Assembly: GCA_964016885.1 (NCBI GenBank) | Contig: OZ024743.1 | Location: 181,205,152-181,269,151, forward strand | DNA length: 64,000 nucleotides | DNA from: Eledone cirrhosa | Lineage: Eukaryota; Mollusca; Cephalopoda; Octopoda; Eledonidae | Direction of reading: 5' to 3' | In this document: piece after piece, positions 9,830-20,800 of the stretch | Position numbering within the stretch: position 1 is the first letter of the stretch | Layout: each line of letters opens with the position of its first letter | Notes under the pieces: generated by a model | Told to the model about the DNA's origin: nothing | The model's input: the letters and a program-made list of their open reading frames with translations, nothing else | Databases searched by the model: none | Position numbers and translations under genes: made by a program

Positions 9830-12800
9830 ATGACCTCACTCAGAATAGGCAGCATAAATGCGCGTGGCTTGGGGTCGTCATGGAAGCAGGGCCACCTGCT
9901 CAACGACCTCAGGTCACTAAACATAGATGTAGTGGCCATCAGCGAGACCAGAATCTCCGAAGCACAGGCTTTCGCACCGATCTTTGGCGGCTACGATGTG
10001 TACGCATCTCCCAGCCGTCCGGGATCGGGGGGAGGAGTTGCTGTGCTTTTTCGGAGAGGTTTGGATCTTGCCATACGGGCCATCTTCCTGGACCCAGAAG
10101 GTAAGTTGGTGGTGCTGGACGTGACCAGCGGAGACGGGCAAGCTTTCAGGTTAGTGGCCGTCTATGCCCCGACAGGAGCAGGGCGGCCTGATTTCTTCCG
10201 GCGTCTGGAGACCTTTCTTGGAACGTCCCGATCTTTAGTGTTAGTGGGCGACTGGAACAGGATCTTAGATGCACGCTGGGATTGTGTGGGATTAGTGGAT
10301 AGGGAAGGAGGGTGCAAGAGTCTCACCAACCTGCTCAGACGTTTTGAACTGTCTGACAGGTACCGAATGGATTTCCCGAATGTACCAATGTGGACTTGGA
10401 CAAATCGTATAGGGTCATCCAGATCATATCTAGATAGAGTATTTTGTAGGGAAATAGATAGGTCTAGCATAGGCTGTCCACAATTCAAGATAGTCAGCTA
10501 CACGGACCACAAATTCGTGATCTGTGTGCTTGACTTAGATAGGCTTCATAGACGAGGACCCGGCTACTGGAAGCTAAACGCGTCCTTACCAGCGCGCAAG
10601 GCCTACAGAGACCGGATTAGCGAACTAGTTAAGCGGGCGTTGACGGGGGCCATCGTCAACAACAAGTGGTGGTTTGCTCTGAAAAGAGCAATTAGAATAG
10701 AGTCCATTAGGTTTAGTAAGACTTTAGCAATAGAGAAAAATAGAGCAGAGGGAGAATTAGTTAGAAAATTAGATGAGGCGCTTAGCAAAGGCATCGCGAC
10801 CGACGTACTTGCGGCGAAATTGGCCCTTGACCAATTCTTCAATGCAAAGCACGAAGGCTGCGTTGTCAGAGCTAGGGTGCGTGCTCTCAGACACGAGGGG
10901 ACGAAAGCCGTTCAATGGGCCCGAGTGGCGGAGGCGCGTCGTGGCAACAAAGCCACGATCCGGTCTTTGGTGGACCACGACGGGCGCATGCTACTCGATC
11001 CCGGGCAAATGTGTGAAGCTTTTCAGCGACACTTCGCTCAACTGTTCGGGGGCAGTGGCGGGCCGGATCGAGGGATGGACTTTAGTGTCTACCTCGACGG
11101 ACTGCCGCGGCTTTCGGCCACTGAGGCGGAGTGTTGCGAAAAGCCGATAACAAACGCTGAAGTACGGGATGCAATGACTAGTTGCACAAGGGGTAAATCG
11201 CCTGGTTTGGATGGTCTGCCCTATGAACTTTACGTACAAATGCCAAACTTGTTCGGAGGCCTCTTGGCGGACGTCTACTGCAACTGGCAACAGAACGGGA
11301 GAATTCCCAGCTCTGTGAGCCGAGGAGCGGTGGCGCTGCTGAGAAAGGATCCGAACAAGGGGGATAACATAGATAATTTTAGGCCCATAACTCTGCTAAA
11401 CACAGAGTTCAAGATTTTGGCCAAGGTGCTAGCAAAGAGGTTGGCGCTTGTCGTTGGTGGTCTGGTGGGAGAGGCACAGTCATGCGCCATTCCCGACAGA
11501 TCCATCCACGACAACCTCCACCTCATGCGATACATCGTAGAGAGGGTAGCTAGGGAACCTGGCACGGGTGGGTCTTTGATCAATTTAGATCAGTCGAAAG
11601 CCTTCGATAGGGTCGACCATCGTTACCTAACGGCAGTCCTGAGGGCGGCTGGCTTTGGGCCCGTCTTCAGAGGCTGGATCGCTGCCATGCACAGCGACAT
11701 CTGCTCTGTAGTGAGAGTGAACGGTCACCTTTCGGAACCGTTCAACATCATGCGCTCGGTCCGCCAAGGATGTCCTCTCTCGTCCCTATTGTACGTATTG
11801 ACTCTCGAGCCATTACTGCACAAACTGGAGACGTTGAGGGGGGTCCCGCGCGAACTAGGATGCGGAAGATCCGTGTCAGCATATGCCGACGATGTCACCG
11901 TAGTGGTGTCGAACGCCAAACACATCGAGGCGATCGGCACTACACAAAGAGAATACGAAGCGGTGACAGGAGCAATGATCAACCAGGAAAAGTCAGTGGG
12001 CCTGCAGCTCGGCACCTGGAGAGGCAGGTCCATGCCGTCCAACAGCGTCGTCGGGCGCTGGACGGACGGACCGGTTAAATTGCTAGGGGTCTGGTTCGGT
12101 CCAGACCTCCAGACGGACAAAAACTGGGACGAGGTGACGAGCAGGTTGGCCTCTCTCACCCAGAAATGGGCCGAGAGGAAGCTATCCCTGAAAGGTCGAG
12201 CGGAGGTGGCGAATGCGTACATCGCATCCGTCATCTACTACCGCCTGACCGTCGTACCTTGTCCTAAGCCCCGCCTGACTGCGCTGGAGCGTTTGCTCTT
12301 TCGCTTCTTGTGGAAGGGACGCGCTCCGATGGTCAGGCGGTCCATCTGCTGTCAACACCCGCTACGTGGAGGGCTGGGCATGCCGTGGCTGATGATGCGC
12401 AGACACGCGCTCAGGCTACGACATCTCCACCTCTTCCTCGACGGTGATCAGGTGTGGTCGCCGTTTGCAAGACACGTTTTTCCCCAGCTCGTCTCCTTGA
12501 CGGAGCTGCAGTCCTGGGTCAAGCGAAGACCGAGAGGGAGCGCTTGGAGACTGGAATGTCTTCAGGCGCTCACAGCCCTCGACCAATCGGGCAATGTGAT
12601 CGGTGGAAACTCCACCTTGGCGTTCTATAGGGGATTAGTGGAGGGGAAGAGCGACGACGTACTTGGAGAAACTCTAGGCGTCGACGAAAATCAACTAGCC
12701 AATCTCTTCGGAAGGACTTTCGGGCCGGGGCCTATGGACAACTTCCAGAAATCCCTGGCCTGGCAGTGCTACCGAGGAGCTTTGCCAGTTCGGGATAAAC

Positions 12801-13249
12801 TCTACAGGCATGGAGGTGCCGTCAGCCGGGCATGTCCGAGATGCGCGCAGGGCGACGAAACCGTCCTGCACGCACTCGTCCAGTGTCCGAGCATTGCTGA
12901 CTTGTGGGTTTATGTCGAGCACCTGCTGTCACGTGTAGGACGGATCCAGCTATCAGCTGAGTCCATCGTGAGGATTGCCCCGCCCCCTTCCTTTAGCCTG
13001 GAAGGGCAGGCAGTTTTTATCTGTCTGGTGGCCATGGCGAAAGAGATAGTATGGTGGACACGTTTGAAAGGGCTGAAGACGAGCACTTACCTCTTCGGTG
13101 ATGCCCTGATTAACTTTTTCAAATTTCATTTGAAAAGGAAAATCAGGGTAGAGAGGGAAGTGCTCTCTTCCCAGCATTTTGTTGAAAGATGGGTGAGAGA
13201 AGCAAGTATGGCCCGAATGAATGGGCCTTCTCTGAGTATGTGTCTGTAA
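9830..13249 (+). CDS. ORF2 of LINE T1: APE endonuclease and reverse transcriptase
   Basis: This intact 1139-residue protein would nick DNA and prime reverse transcription of the LINE RNA there. Residues 1-235 form an exonuclease/endonuclease/phosphatase fold with N10, the SET glutamate E39, VYAP near 111-114, GDWN at 140-143 and TDH at 225-227. The RT spans about 450-740 with RGKSPGLDGLP, FRPITLLN, NLDQSKAFDRVDH, RQGCPLSSLLY and catalytic YADD at 685-688. A late C-x2-C...H...C motif (CPRCAQGDETVLHALVQC) follows. I see no RNase H. It begins 34 bases after the ORF1 stop, so reinitiation or internal entry is likely. Residue 144 is Arg where T2 has Gly. About 11 residues differ from T2 in all. 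Confidence 0.96.
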   Translation: MTSLRIGSINARGLGSSWKQGHLLNDLRSLNIDVVAISETRISEAQAFAPIFGGYDVYASPSRPGSGGGVAVLFRRGLDLAIRAIFLDPEGKLVVLDVTSGDGQAFRLVAVYAPTGAGRPDFFRRLETFLGTSRSLVLVGDWNRILDARWDCVGLVDREGGCKSLTNLLRRFELSDRYRMDFPNVPMWTWTNRIGSSRSYLDRVFCREIDRSSIGCPQFKIVSYTDHKFVICVLDLDRLHRRGPGYWKLNASLPARKAYRDRISELVKRALTGAIVNNKWWFALKRAIRIESIRFSKTLAIEKNRAEGELVRKLDEALSKGIATDVLAAKLALDQFFNAKHEGCVVRARVRALRHEGTKAVQWARVAEARRGNKATIRSLVDHDGRMLLDPGQMCEAFQRHFAQLFGGSGGPDRGMDFSVYLDGLPRLSATEAECCEKPITNAEVRDAMTSCTRGKSPGLDGLPYELYVQMPNLFGGLLADVYCNWQQNGRIPSSVSRGAVALLRKDPNKGDNIDNFRPITLLNTEFKILAKVLAKRLALVVGGLVGEAQSCAIPDRSIHDNLHLMRYIVERVAREPGTGGSLINLDQSKAFDRVDHRYLTAVLRAAGFGPVFRGWIAAMHSDICSVVRVNGHLSEPFNIMRSVRQGCPLSSLLYVLTLEPLLHKLETLRGVPRELGCGRSVSAYADDVTVVVSNAKHIEAIGTTQREYEAVTGAMINQEKSVGLQLGTWRGRSMPSNSVVGRWTDGPVKLLGVWFGPDLQTDKNWDEVTSRLASLTQKWAERKLSLKGRAEVANAYIASVIYYRLTVVPCPKPRLTALERLLFRFLWKGRAPMVRRSICCQHPLRGGLGMPWLMMRRHALRLRHLHLFLDGDQVWSPFARHVFPQLVSLTELQSWVKRRPRGSAWRLECLQALTALDQSGNVIGGNSTLAFYRGLVEGKSDDVLGETLGVDENQLANLFGRTFGPGPMDNFQKSLAWQCYRGALPVRDKLYRHGGAVSRACPRCAQGDETVLHALVQCPSIADLWVYVEHLLSRVGRIQLSAESIVRIAPPPSFSLEGQAVFICLVAMAKEIVWWTRLKGLKTSTYLFGDALINFFKFHLKRKIRVEREVLSSQHFVERWVREASMARMNGPSLSMCL

Positions 13250-13491
13250 ATTAAAGGTGGAAAACTGGGAGAGGGCACTTGCCCTGGTGGTCAGGGCCAC
13301 TGTGGTCTTTTAATGGGCTTTTTCCACAAATGTCCCTTGGAAGTCTCCCCCCTATTGGGAAATTTTTCTTTGTTATTTTATTTCAACATATGTTTTTTTA
13401 CACGCAGAAATGCCCATTTGTACCGTCCTGTATTGTCCTGTACTGTCCTTAATGTCTACTTTATGTGAACCCTTGTGGTTAATAAAGAAAA

Positions 13492-13492
<1 letters not shown>
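13250..13492 (+). other. 3' UTR of LINE T1 with AATAAA
   Basis: The UTR is 243 bases, contains AATAAA at 13481-13486 and ends in GAAAAC directly before (ATT)n. The last 25 or so bases resemble the octopus-type SINE tail (CCTTGTG, then TAA, AGAAA, CA and TTATT in the same order). Confidence 0.8.

Positions 13493-13532
<40 letters not shown>
13493..13532. repeat. (ATT)n between T1 and A3
   Basis: A pure ATT tract forms the 3' tail or right flank of T1 and, on the other strand, the 3' flank of RLE copy A3. Confidence 0.95.
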
Positions 13533-13533
<1 letters not shown>

Positions 13534-13608
13534 TTTTTGAGTCTCAGTCATTGATGTTAGTTAACTGGAAAGTTTGTTGAAATGAATATCAAGCCACTAC
13601 CTGCAGCC

Positions 13609-16600
13609 TCAGATATTCAGGACGTATCGGAGGATTCTTGCTGTTCCCAGCAAGCATGCCTTTTGAAGTGTTCCAAAAAGCGTGTAGGGACCAATGTTCT
13701 TTAACCATCCCTGTAAACTTTTTGAGATAGTCCCTAGAGCGCCTATGTCAATCGGGATCACTTTGACTTCATGGCAGTTCCAAATCCTTTTTACCTCCCA
13801 CTTTAAGTCCTGGTATCGGTTAATTTTCTCCCTCTCCTTCTCTTGCACCCTCGTTTCGAATTGGCAGGCCACATCCACAATCAGGCACGATCTTTTTTCC
13901 TTGTCCAAAACCACCAGGTCAGGTCTATTGTGTTCCAGTTTCTTGTGTCATAAATTCCTACAGCACCTTCACCTGATCGTTTTCTATCACCGACTCTGGC
14001 TTATGCTCATACCACTTCTCAGAATGTGGTAAATTGTTTACTTTCCATAGGTGCAAGTGGATCACCCTGCCCATCACATCATGTCTCCAGCCCTTATAGT
14101 GAGTCTGGGCTAGGTGTTTACACTCGGATACAATGTGAGCCACAGTCTCCTCTCTCTCTCCACAGATCCTGCACAGTGGGCTAGCCTCCTCCTTGTAAAT
14201 ATGGTGTTTCAACCACTTCGTTTTGAGGGTCTGCTCCTGCGCAGCCATTAACATTCCTTCTGTAGCCTTTTTAAGGTCTCCTCTTTTCAACCAGTTCCAT
14301 GTCTGTGGATCTCTAAATTCAGTTTTCTGAAAAAAGGTATTATGAAGGGATTTTCTCCTTGATGTTATTTCCTCCTTGGACATACCTGGTCTATTGTCCT
14401 CTCCTTCAGTACAATTCTGAGCATTGGCTCCTTACTATCAGTCACGTATTTGTGTAGGTTGTTTTTCTCCATCTGAACACAGTCCTCTATGCTGATAAGA
14501 CCTCTTCCAGCTTCAGATGTCCTTAAGCAGAGTCTATCGACATCACTCCTCTTGTGGAGCATGTTGTAGATAATCAATAGCTTCCTAGTCTTCCTATCCA
14601 TTTCTTTTTGTTCAGCAACATTCCATCTCAGAATTCCCGCACTGTACCTAATAATAGACACAGCTCGGGAATTTACTGCACTTATGGCATTCCTACTGTT
14701 CAGATGTGACTTTAATACGCTCCTTGCTCTCCGAATGTATTCAGTTCTTATCAATTCCTTCATTTTTTTGTTCTTGATGTCATCAGCCTCCAGAACACCC
14801 AAATACTTGTATCCTTCTTCAGAGTCAATTTCCTTTATCATCTCACCTGTTGGTACCTGGATTCCGTTACTTCTGCTCAACTTACCCCTCTTCATCACAA
14901 TGACTCCACACTTACTAATACCAAATTGCATACATATATCATTGCTGAAAATACGGACAGTGTCAACAAGCACATCCAACTCCTTCTCACTCTTCCCGAA
15001 GAGCTTAAGATCGTCCATGAAGAGGAGGTGATTGATGGTAAGCTCTCCCTTTTCCAACCTGTATCGTGCTGTTACTTTTCGCAGTACACTGGTCAGGGGC
15101 ATCAGGGCAAGGACAAACAACAGAGGGGACAGACTATCTCCCTGGAAGATACCTCTCTTGATCTTCACGCTTCCCAAGGATTCTCCAGTTGATGTTAACT
15201 CTGTTTCCCATGACTTCATACTTTTGCCCAACAACTGTCTGATGTTATCTGCCACCTTGAAGATCTCCAGGCTTTTGGTGATCCAAGAATGAGGCACCAT
15301 GTCAAATGCCTTTTTGTAGTCTATCCATCCCATGGCAAGACCAGTGTGTCTCCTCTTGCAATTCCTCATTACCATCTTATCAATAAGTAACTGGTCCTTT
15401 GTACCACGTGACTTCTTTCGGCATCCTTTCTGTTCGTCCGGTAGCAAGTTGTTTGTGTGGAGGTGATGGTAGATTTCCTCAGACATAATACTTGTCAACA
15501 GTTTCCGCATTACGGACAGACATGTGATAGGTCTATAGTTGGTAACATCATTACCCTTGATTCGGTCTTTCATTATCAGAACTGTGGTACCTTTTGTCAA
15601 CCACTCTGGTACCTCACCCGATATCAAGCAGTCATTGAACATTGTTGTCAGTTTCGGGTGGAGGGTTGTTATATTTTTAATCCAATACCCCTGCACACCA
15701 TCTGGTCCTGGTGATTTCCAGTTGGTTAGTTTTTTGGCCTGCCCCTTAAGAGTTTCAACTGTGATACTCAAATCAGTTTGTTGGTGTGCCTGTTCACTAA
15801 TCTCCTTTTGTACTGTCTCAATCCACACTGCCTGGTCATTATGTTTAACATCCTGCTCCCATATTCCTCTCCAGAATGTTTTAGTTTGTTCCGCCTCAGG
15901 GATCAAGTCGTTGCCTCTTTTTTTCCCTTCAAGCTGTCCAAACAGCATCTTCTGGTTGTTGTCGAACATGCGGTTCTGTCTATACTGACTGACTCTGTTC
16001 TCGTATCGCCTAATTTTTGCACTCCTTGCTACAATGCGTTGCTTCAGTTCCTCTATGATAATATTTAGCTTTTTCCTCCTAGTTTTGTACTTTATTTCCA
16101 GTATATTTTTAGTGTCTATGTTTTTTAGTGTCCCATTCAGTAGGGACTCAAGCTTTCCAATGTCATTTCTCATTTCCCTGATTTGACCACTCAGTCGTTT
16201 CTTCCACCAAGGCTCTGATCTTTCTTGTCTGTTGTTTCTTCTCGCTTTTATACCAAGTAGTTTCCTCACCGTATTTGCTGTTGCTTTGAGGATATTGTTG
16301 CACTGGTGAAGGCTCCTCGCCTCAAGGTATGGGATGACTTTGGTACCTTAGCTGTTGTTTCTTTTAACTTTTTCCTGTCTACAAATCTTAGGTTCATAGG
16401 TCTCCCACTATCATTGTTCAATTCATCTACCACTAAGTTTAGGATATCAACCAAATCTTGTCCTAGCCCGTCAGCATTCATCTCCTCAGTGGCCGTATCT
16501 CTGTTCCAGGTATTATTTATCTCAGCATTCAGATCATTGTCTGCTTCGGGTGGTTCCTCCGTTCTCTCGACCTGTTCACCTTCATTTCCCACTGGCTCGT

Positions 16601-16931
16601 TTGCCTGGCATACTCCACTCTCCATCTCCAAGCTAATCTCTCTACTCAGTTCCTCCAGTTCCAGCTCGCTTATCCACCCATTAGTTCTTATTACCCGAGC
16701 CTGCCCGGCCAATTTTTGTTCATCTAATTTAAATAGACCAATCTCGTTCCAGATGTTATGCATCCGTTTCCTATAGCCTTTCTCCTCTGGGTTACTCTTC
16801 AGGTAACATTGCATAACAGTTCTATTCAATTCTTTTGTCCAGTTGGTTCTGGTCCCTTTCCTTCTTCTTCTTCCTCCGACACCAGCAGTATTTGGTTGAC
16901 AGCCAGGTCCCTGCTGCTGAGCCAGGAGCAC
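13609..16931 (-). pseudogene. RT/RLE polyprotein of RLE copy A3, several frameshifts
   Basis: This is the family A ORF in at least four pieces: the N-terminal Myb-like region (16266-16931), the spacer, RT and following region (14365-16269), the zinc-motif region (13958-14383) and the RLE end (13609-13914). The RT piece still carries WIDYKKAFD, GIFQGDSLSPLLF and FMDD. The RLE region near 13930-13960 has lost several codons relative to A4, and the junctions at about 14370 and 16267 are frameshifts. It is dead, but its domain order is the same as in A4. Confidence 0.9.
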
Positions 16932-17753
16932 CTGCTGGGTGAGAGTCTGTCACATGACATTCTAGTCTCCACTTCACCATTATTCAAACTGTTTAGGTTC
17001 GACATTTAAGCACTCACATCGAGGATTGGTGAATGTATGGTTACATAACCACCGGTGATTTCATCAGCCCCGGTGATTTTAGTGTGGCACTATCACGCTG
17101 TAGACGAACATAAATAAACAAACAAACAAATAGGTAACAAAAAACCCCCAAAAGAATAAGTATAAGTTTCATTGTAATGTAATGTTTGAATGTCTGACTT
17201 AGTTTTTTTTTTTTTTTCCTTCTCTGTCTGTCTGTTTCTTTTTCTTTTCATTTTTCTTTTCTTTACGTTTTTCGTTGCTGCTGTGCTGTTTTGGTTTTGA
17301 TTTTTGTTTTTTTGATTTTTTGACCGGGTCATCAAATCAGTCTATTTATATCTTTTGATGCCTTCCTCTTTTAGTGGGGACACTACAATGCATGTCTTAG
17401 CAGGAGGTAGTGGGAGAGAATAGCGGTGGTAGCGATAATGAGGCAGTGGTGGTGGTGGTGCTGTGCTAGTAGTACTTAGTAGGAGGTAGTGGGAGAGAAT
17501 AGCGGCGGTAGCGATAATGTGGCAGTGGTGGTGGTGATGTGATCGTAGTACTGTAGTGATGGTGTTGAAGTTGGAGTAGAAATAGAAGTTGAGGTAACCT
17601 TTCTAGAGTTTTCTGTCCACTTAGCTATTTTGACATTTTTCTCTTTTTCGACTATAACATTTCTGATCCAAAATTAAATATTAAATATTGGGACCCTATG
17701 CCGTAATGTGATGCGTTGTGGCTTGCTGAGCGTAAAAAACTGTAATCTTATAC
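16932..17753 (-). other. Upstream region of RLE copy A3
   Basis: This non-coding stretch resembles the A4 5' UTR near the ORF (T-rich runs, then GGTGGT triplets to about 17570) and then diverges. I see no gene in it. Confidence 0.6.
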
Positions 17754-17776
17754 TTATTATTATTATTATTATTATT
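17754..17776. repeat. (TTA)n between A3 and A4
   Basis: A short pure TTA run lies at the junction of the A3 5' side and the A4 3' end. Confidence 0.92.
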
Positions 17777-17859
17777 GTTGTTATTCCTTGAATCTCAGTC
17801 ATTGATGTTGGTTAACTGGAAAGTCCGTTGGAATGAATATCAAGCCACTACCTGCAGCC

Positions 17860-20800
17860 TCAGATATTCAGGACGTATCGGAGGGTTCTTGCTGTTCCAA
17901 GCAAGCATGCCTTTTGAAGCGTTCCAAAAAGCGTGAAGGGGCCGATTTTCTTTAACCATCCCTGGAAACTTTTGGAGATAGTCCCCAGTGCGCCTATGAC
18001 AATCGGGATCACTTTGACTTCATGGCAGTTCCAAATCCTTTTCACCTCCCACTTTAGGTCCTGGTATCGGTTAATTTTCTCCCTCTCCTTCTCTTGCACT
18101 CTCGTGTCGAACGGGCAGGCCACATCCACAATCAGACACGATCTTTTTTCTTTGTCCACAACCACCAGGTCAGGTCTATTGTGTTCCAGTTTTTTGTCCG
18201 TCTGTATCCTAAAATCCCACAGCACCTTCACCTGATTGTTCTCCATCACCGCCTCCGGCCTATGCTCATACCATTTCTCAGAATGTGGTAAATTATTTAC
18301 TTTGCACAGGTGCCAGTGGATCACCCTGCCCATCACATCGTGTCTCCAGCCCTTATAGTGGGTCTGGGCTAGGTGTTTACACTCGGACACAATGTGAGCC
18401 ACAGTCTCCTCTCTCTCTCCACAGATCCTGCACAGTGGGCTAGCCTCCTCCTTGTAAATATGGTGCTTCAACCACTTCGTTTTGAGGGCCTGCTCCTGCG
18501 CAGCCATTAGCATTCCTTCTGTAGCCTTTTTGAGGTCTCCTCTTCTCAACCGGTTCCATGTCTGTGGATCTCTAAATTCAGTTTTCTCAAAGAAGGTACT
18601 ATGAAGGGATTTTCCCTTAAGGCTGCTCTTCCTCCTTGATGTTATTTCCTCCTTGGACATCCCCTGGCCTACTGTCCCCTCCTTCAGTACAGTTTTGAGC
18701 ATTGGCTCCTTACTATAGGTCACGTATTTGTATAGGTTGTTTTTCTCCATCTGAACACAGTCCTCTATGCTGATAAGACCTCTTCCACCCTCAGATCTCC
18801 TTAGGTAGAGTCTATCGACATCACTCCTCTTGTGGAACATGTTGTAGATAGTCAATAGCTTCCTAGTCTTCCTATCCATTTCTTTTTGTTCAGCAACATT
18901 CCATCTCAGAATTCCCGCACTGTACCTAATAATAGACACAGCTCGGGAATTTACTGCGCTTATGGCATTTCTGCTGTTCAGATGTGACTTCAATATGCTC
19001 CTTACTCTCCGAATGTATTCAGTTCTTAACAATTCCTTCATTTTTTTCTTCTTTATGCCATCAGCCTCCAGAACGCCCAAATACTTGTATCCTTCCTCAG
19101 AGTCAATTTCCTTTATCATCTCACCTGTTGGTATCTGGATCCCGCTACTTCTGCTCAACCTACCCCTCCTCATCACAATGACTCCACATTTACCAATACC
19201 AAACTGCATACATATATCACTGCTGAAAATACGGACAGTGTCAACAAGCACATCCAACTCCTTCTCACTTTTCCCGAAGAGCTTAAGATCGTCCATGAAG
19301 AGGAGGTGATTGATGGTAAGCTCTCCCCTTCCCAACTTGTATCCTGCTCTCACTTTTCGCAGCATAATGGTCAAGGGCATTAGGGCAAGGACAAACAACA
19401 GAGGGGACAGGCTATCTCCCTGGAAGATACCTCTCTTGATCTTCACGCTTCCCAAGGATACTCCAGTTGATGTCAACTCTGTCTCCCAGGACCCCATACT
19501 CCTGCCCAGCAACTGTCTGATGTTATCTGCCACCCTGAAGATCTCCAGGCTTTTGGTGATCCAAGAATGAGGCACCATGTCAAATGCCTTTCTGTAGTCT
19601 ATCCATCCCATGGCAAGATCAGTGTGTCTCCTCCTGCAATCCCCCATTACCATCTTATCAATAAGTAACTGGTCCTTTGTACCACGTGACTTCTTTCGGC
19701 ATCCTTTCTGTTCGTCCGGTAACAAGTTGTTTGTGTGGAGGTGATGGTAGATTTCCTCAGACACAATGCTCGTCAACAGTTTCCACATTACGGACAGACA
19801 TGTGATAGGTCTATAGTTGGTAACATCATTACCCTTGATTCGGTCTTTCATTATCAGAACCGTGGTACCTTTTGTCAACCACTCTGGCACCTCACCCGAC
19901 ACCAAGCAGTCATTGAACATGGCCGTCAGCTTCGGGTGGAGGGATGTTAAATTTTTAATCCAATACCCCTGCACACCATCTGGGCCTGGTGATTTCCAGT
20001 TGGTTAGTTTTTTGGCCTGCCCCTTAAGAGTTTCAACTGTGATACTCAAATCAGTTTGTTGTTGTGCCTGCTCACCGATCTCCCTCTGTACTGTCTCAAT
20101 CCACCCTGCCTGGGCATTATGTCTAACATCCTGCTCCCATATTCCTCTCCAGAATGTTTTAGTTTGTTCCGCCCCAGGGATCAGGTCGTTGCCTCTTTCT
20201 TTCCCCTCAAGCTGTCCAAACAGCATCTTCTGGTTGTTGTCGAACATGCGGTTCTGTTTATACTGACTGACTCTGTTCTCGTATCGCCTGATTTTTGCAC
20301 TCTTTGCTACAATGCGTTGCTTCAATTCCTCTATGATAATATTTAGCTTTTTACTCCTAGTTTTGTATTTTATTTCCAGTCTATTTTTAGTGCCTATGTT
20401 TTTTAGTGTCCCATTCAGTAGTGACTCGAGCTTTCCTATGTCATTTTTCATTTCCCCGATTTGCCCATTCAGTCGCTTCTTCCACCACGGCTCTGCTCTT
20501 TCTTGTCTGTTGTTTCCTCTCGCTTTTATACCAAGTAGTTTCCTCACCGTATTTGCTGTTGCTTTGAGGATATTGTTGCACTGGTGAAGGCTCCTCGCCT
20601 CAAAGTATGGGATGACTTTGTTTACCTTAGTTGTTGTTTCTTTTAACTTTTTCCTGTCTACAAATCTTAGGTTCATAGGTCTCCCACTATCATTGTTCAA
20701 TTCATCTACCACTAAATTTAGGATGTCAACCGAATCTTGTCCTAGCCCGTCAGCATTCATCTCCTCAGTGGCCGTATCTCTGTTCCAGGTATTATTTATC

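Larger units (their letters stand above)
7587..13492 (+). mobile_element. Tx1/L1-like APE-type LINE, copy T1 (full length)
   Basis: This is a two-ORF non-LTR retrotransposon of 5.9 kb. The 5' end (GGCGACCTAC) is identical to that of T2 at 28018. ORF1 is at 7794-9795 and ORF2 starts 34 bases later. An AATAAA at 13481-13486 lies seven bases before an (ATT)n run. The element sits wholly inside (ATT)n, between A2 and A3. The Tx1/L1-side assignment rests on the APE endonuclease, the CCHC ORF1 and RT motifs such as FRPITLLNTEFKILAKVLA. A tree would be needed to fix the clade. Confidence 0.92.
13533..17753 (-). mobile_element. RLE-type LINE, family A copy A3
   Basis: This is a diverged, multiply broken minus-strand copy. 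Its 3' terminus (GAGTCTCAGTCATTGATG on the plus strand) matches A5 more closely than A2 or A4. It has decayed coding sequence from about 13600 to 16931 and an upstream region to 17753. The outer 5' part (about 17580-17753) does not align with the A4 5' UTR, so either a different promoter module or unrelated sequence sits there. Confidence 0.85.
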
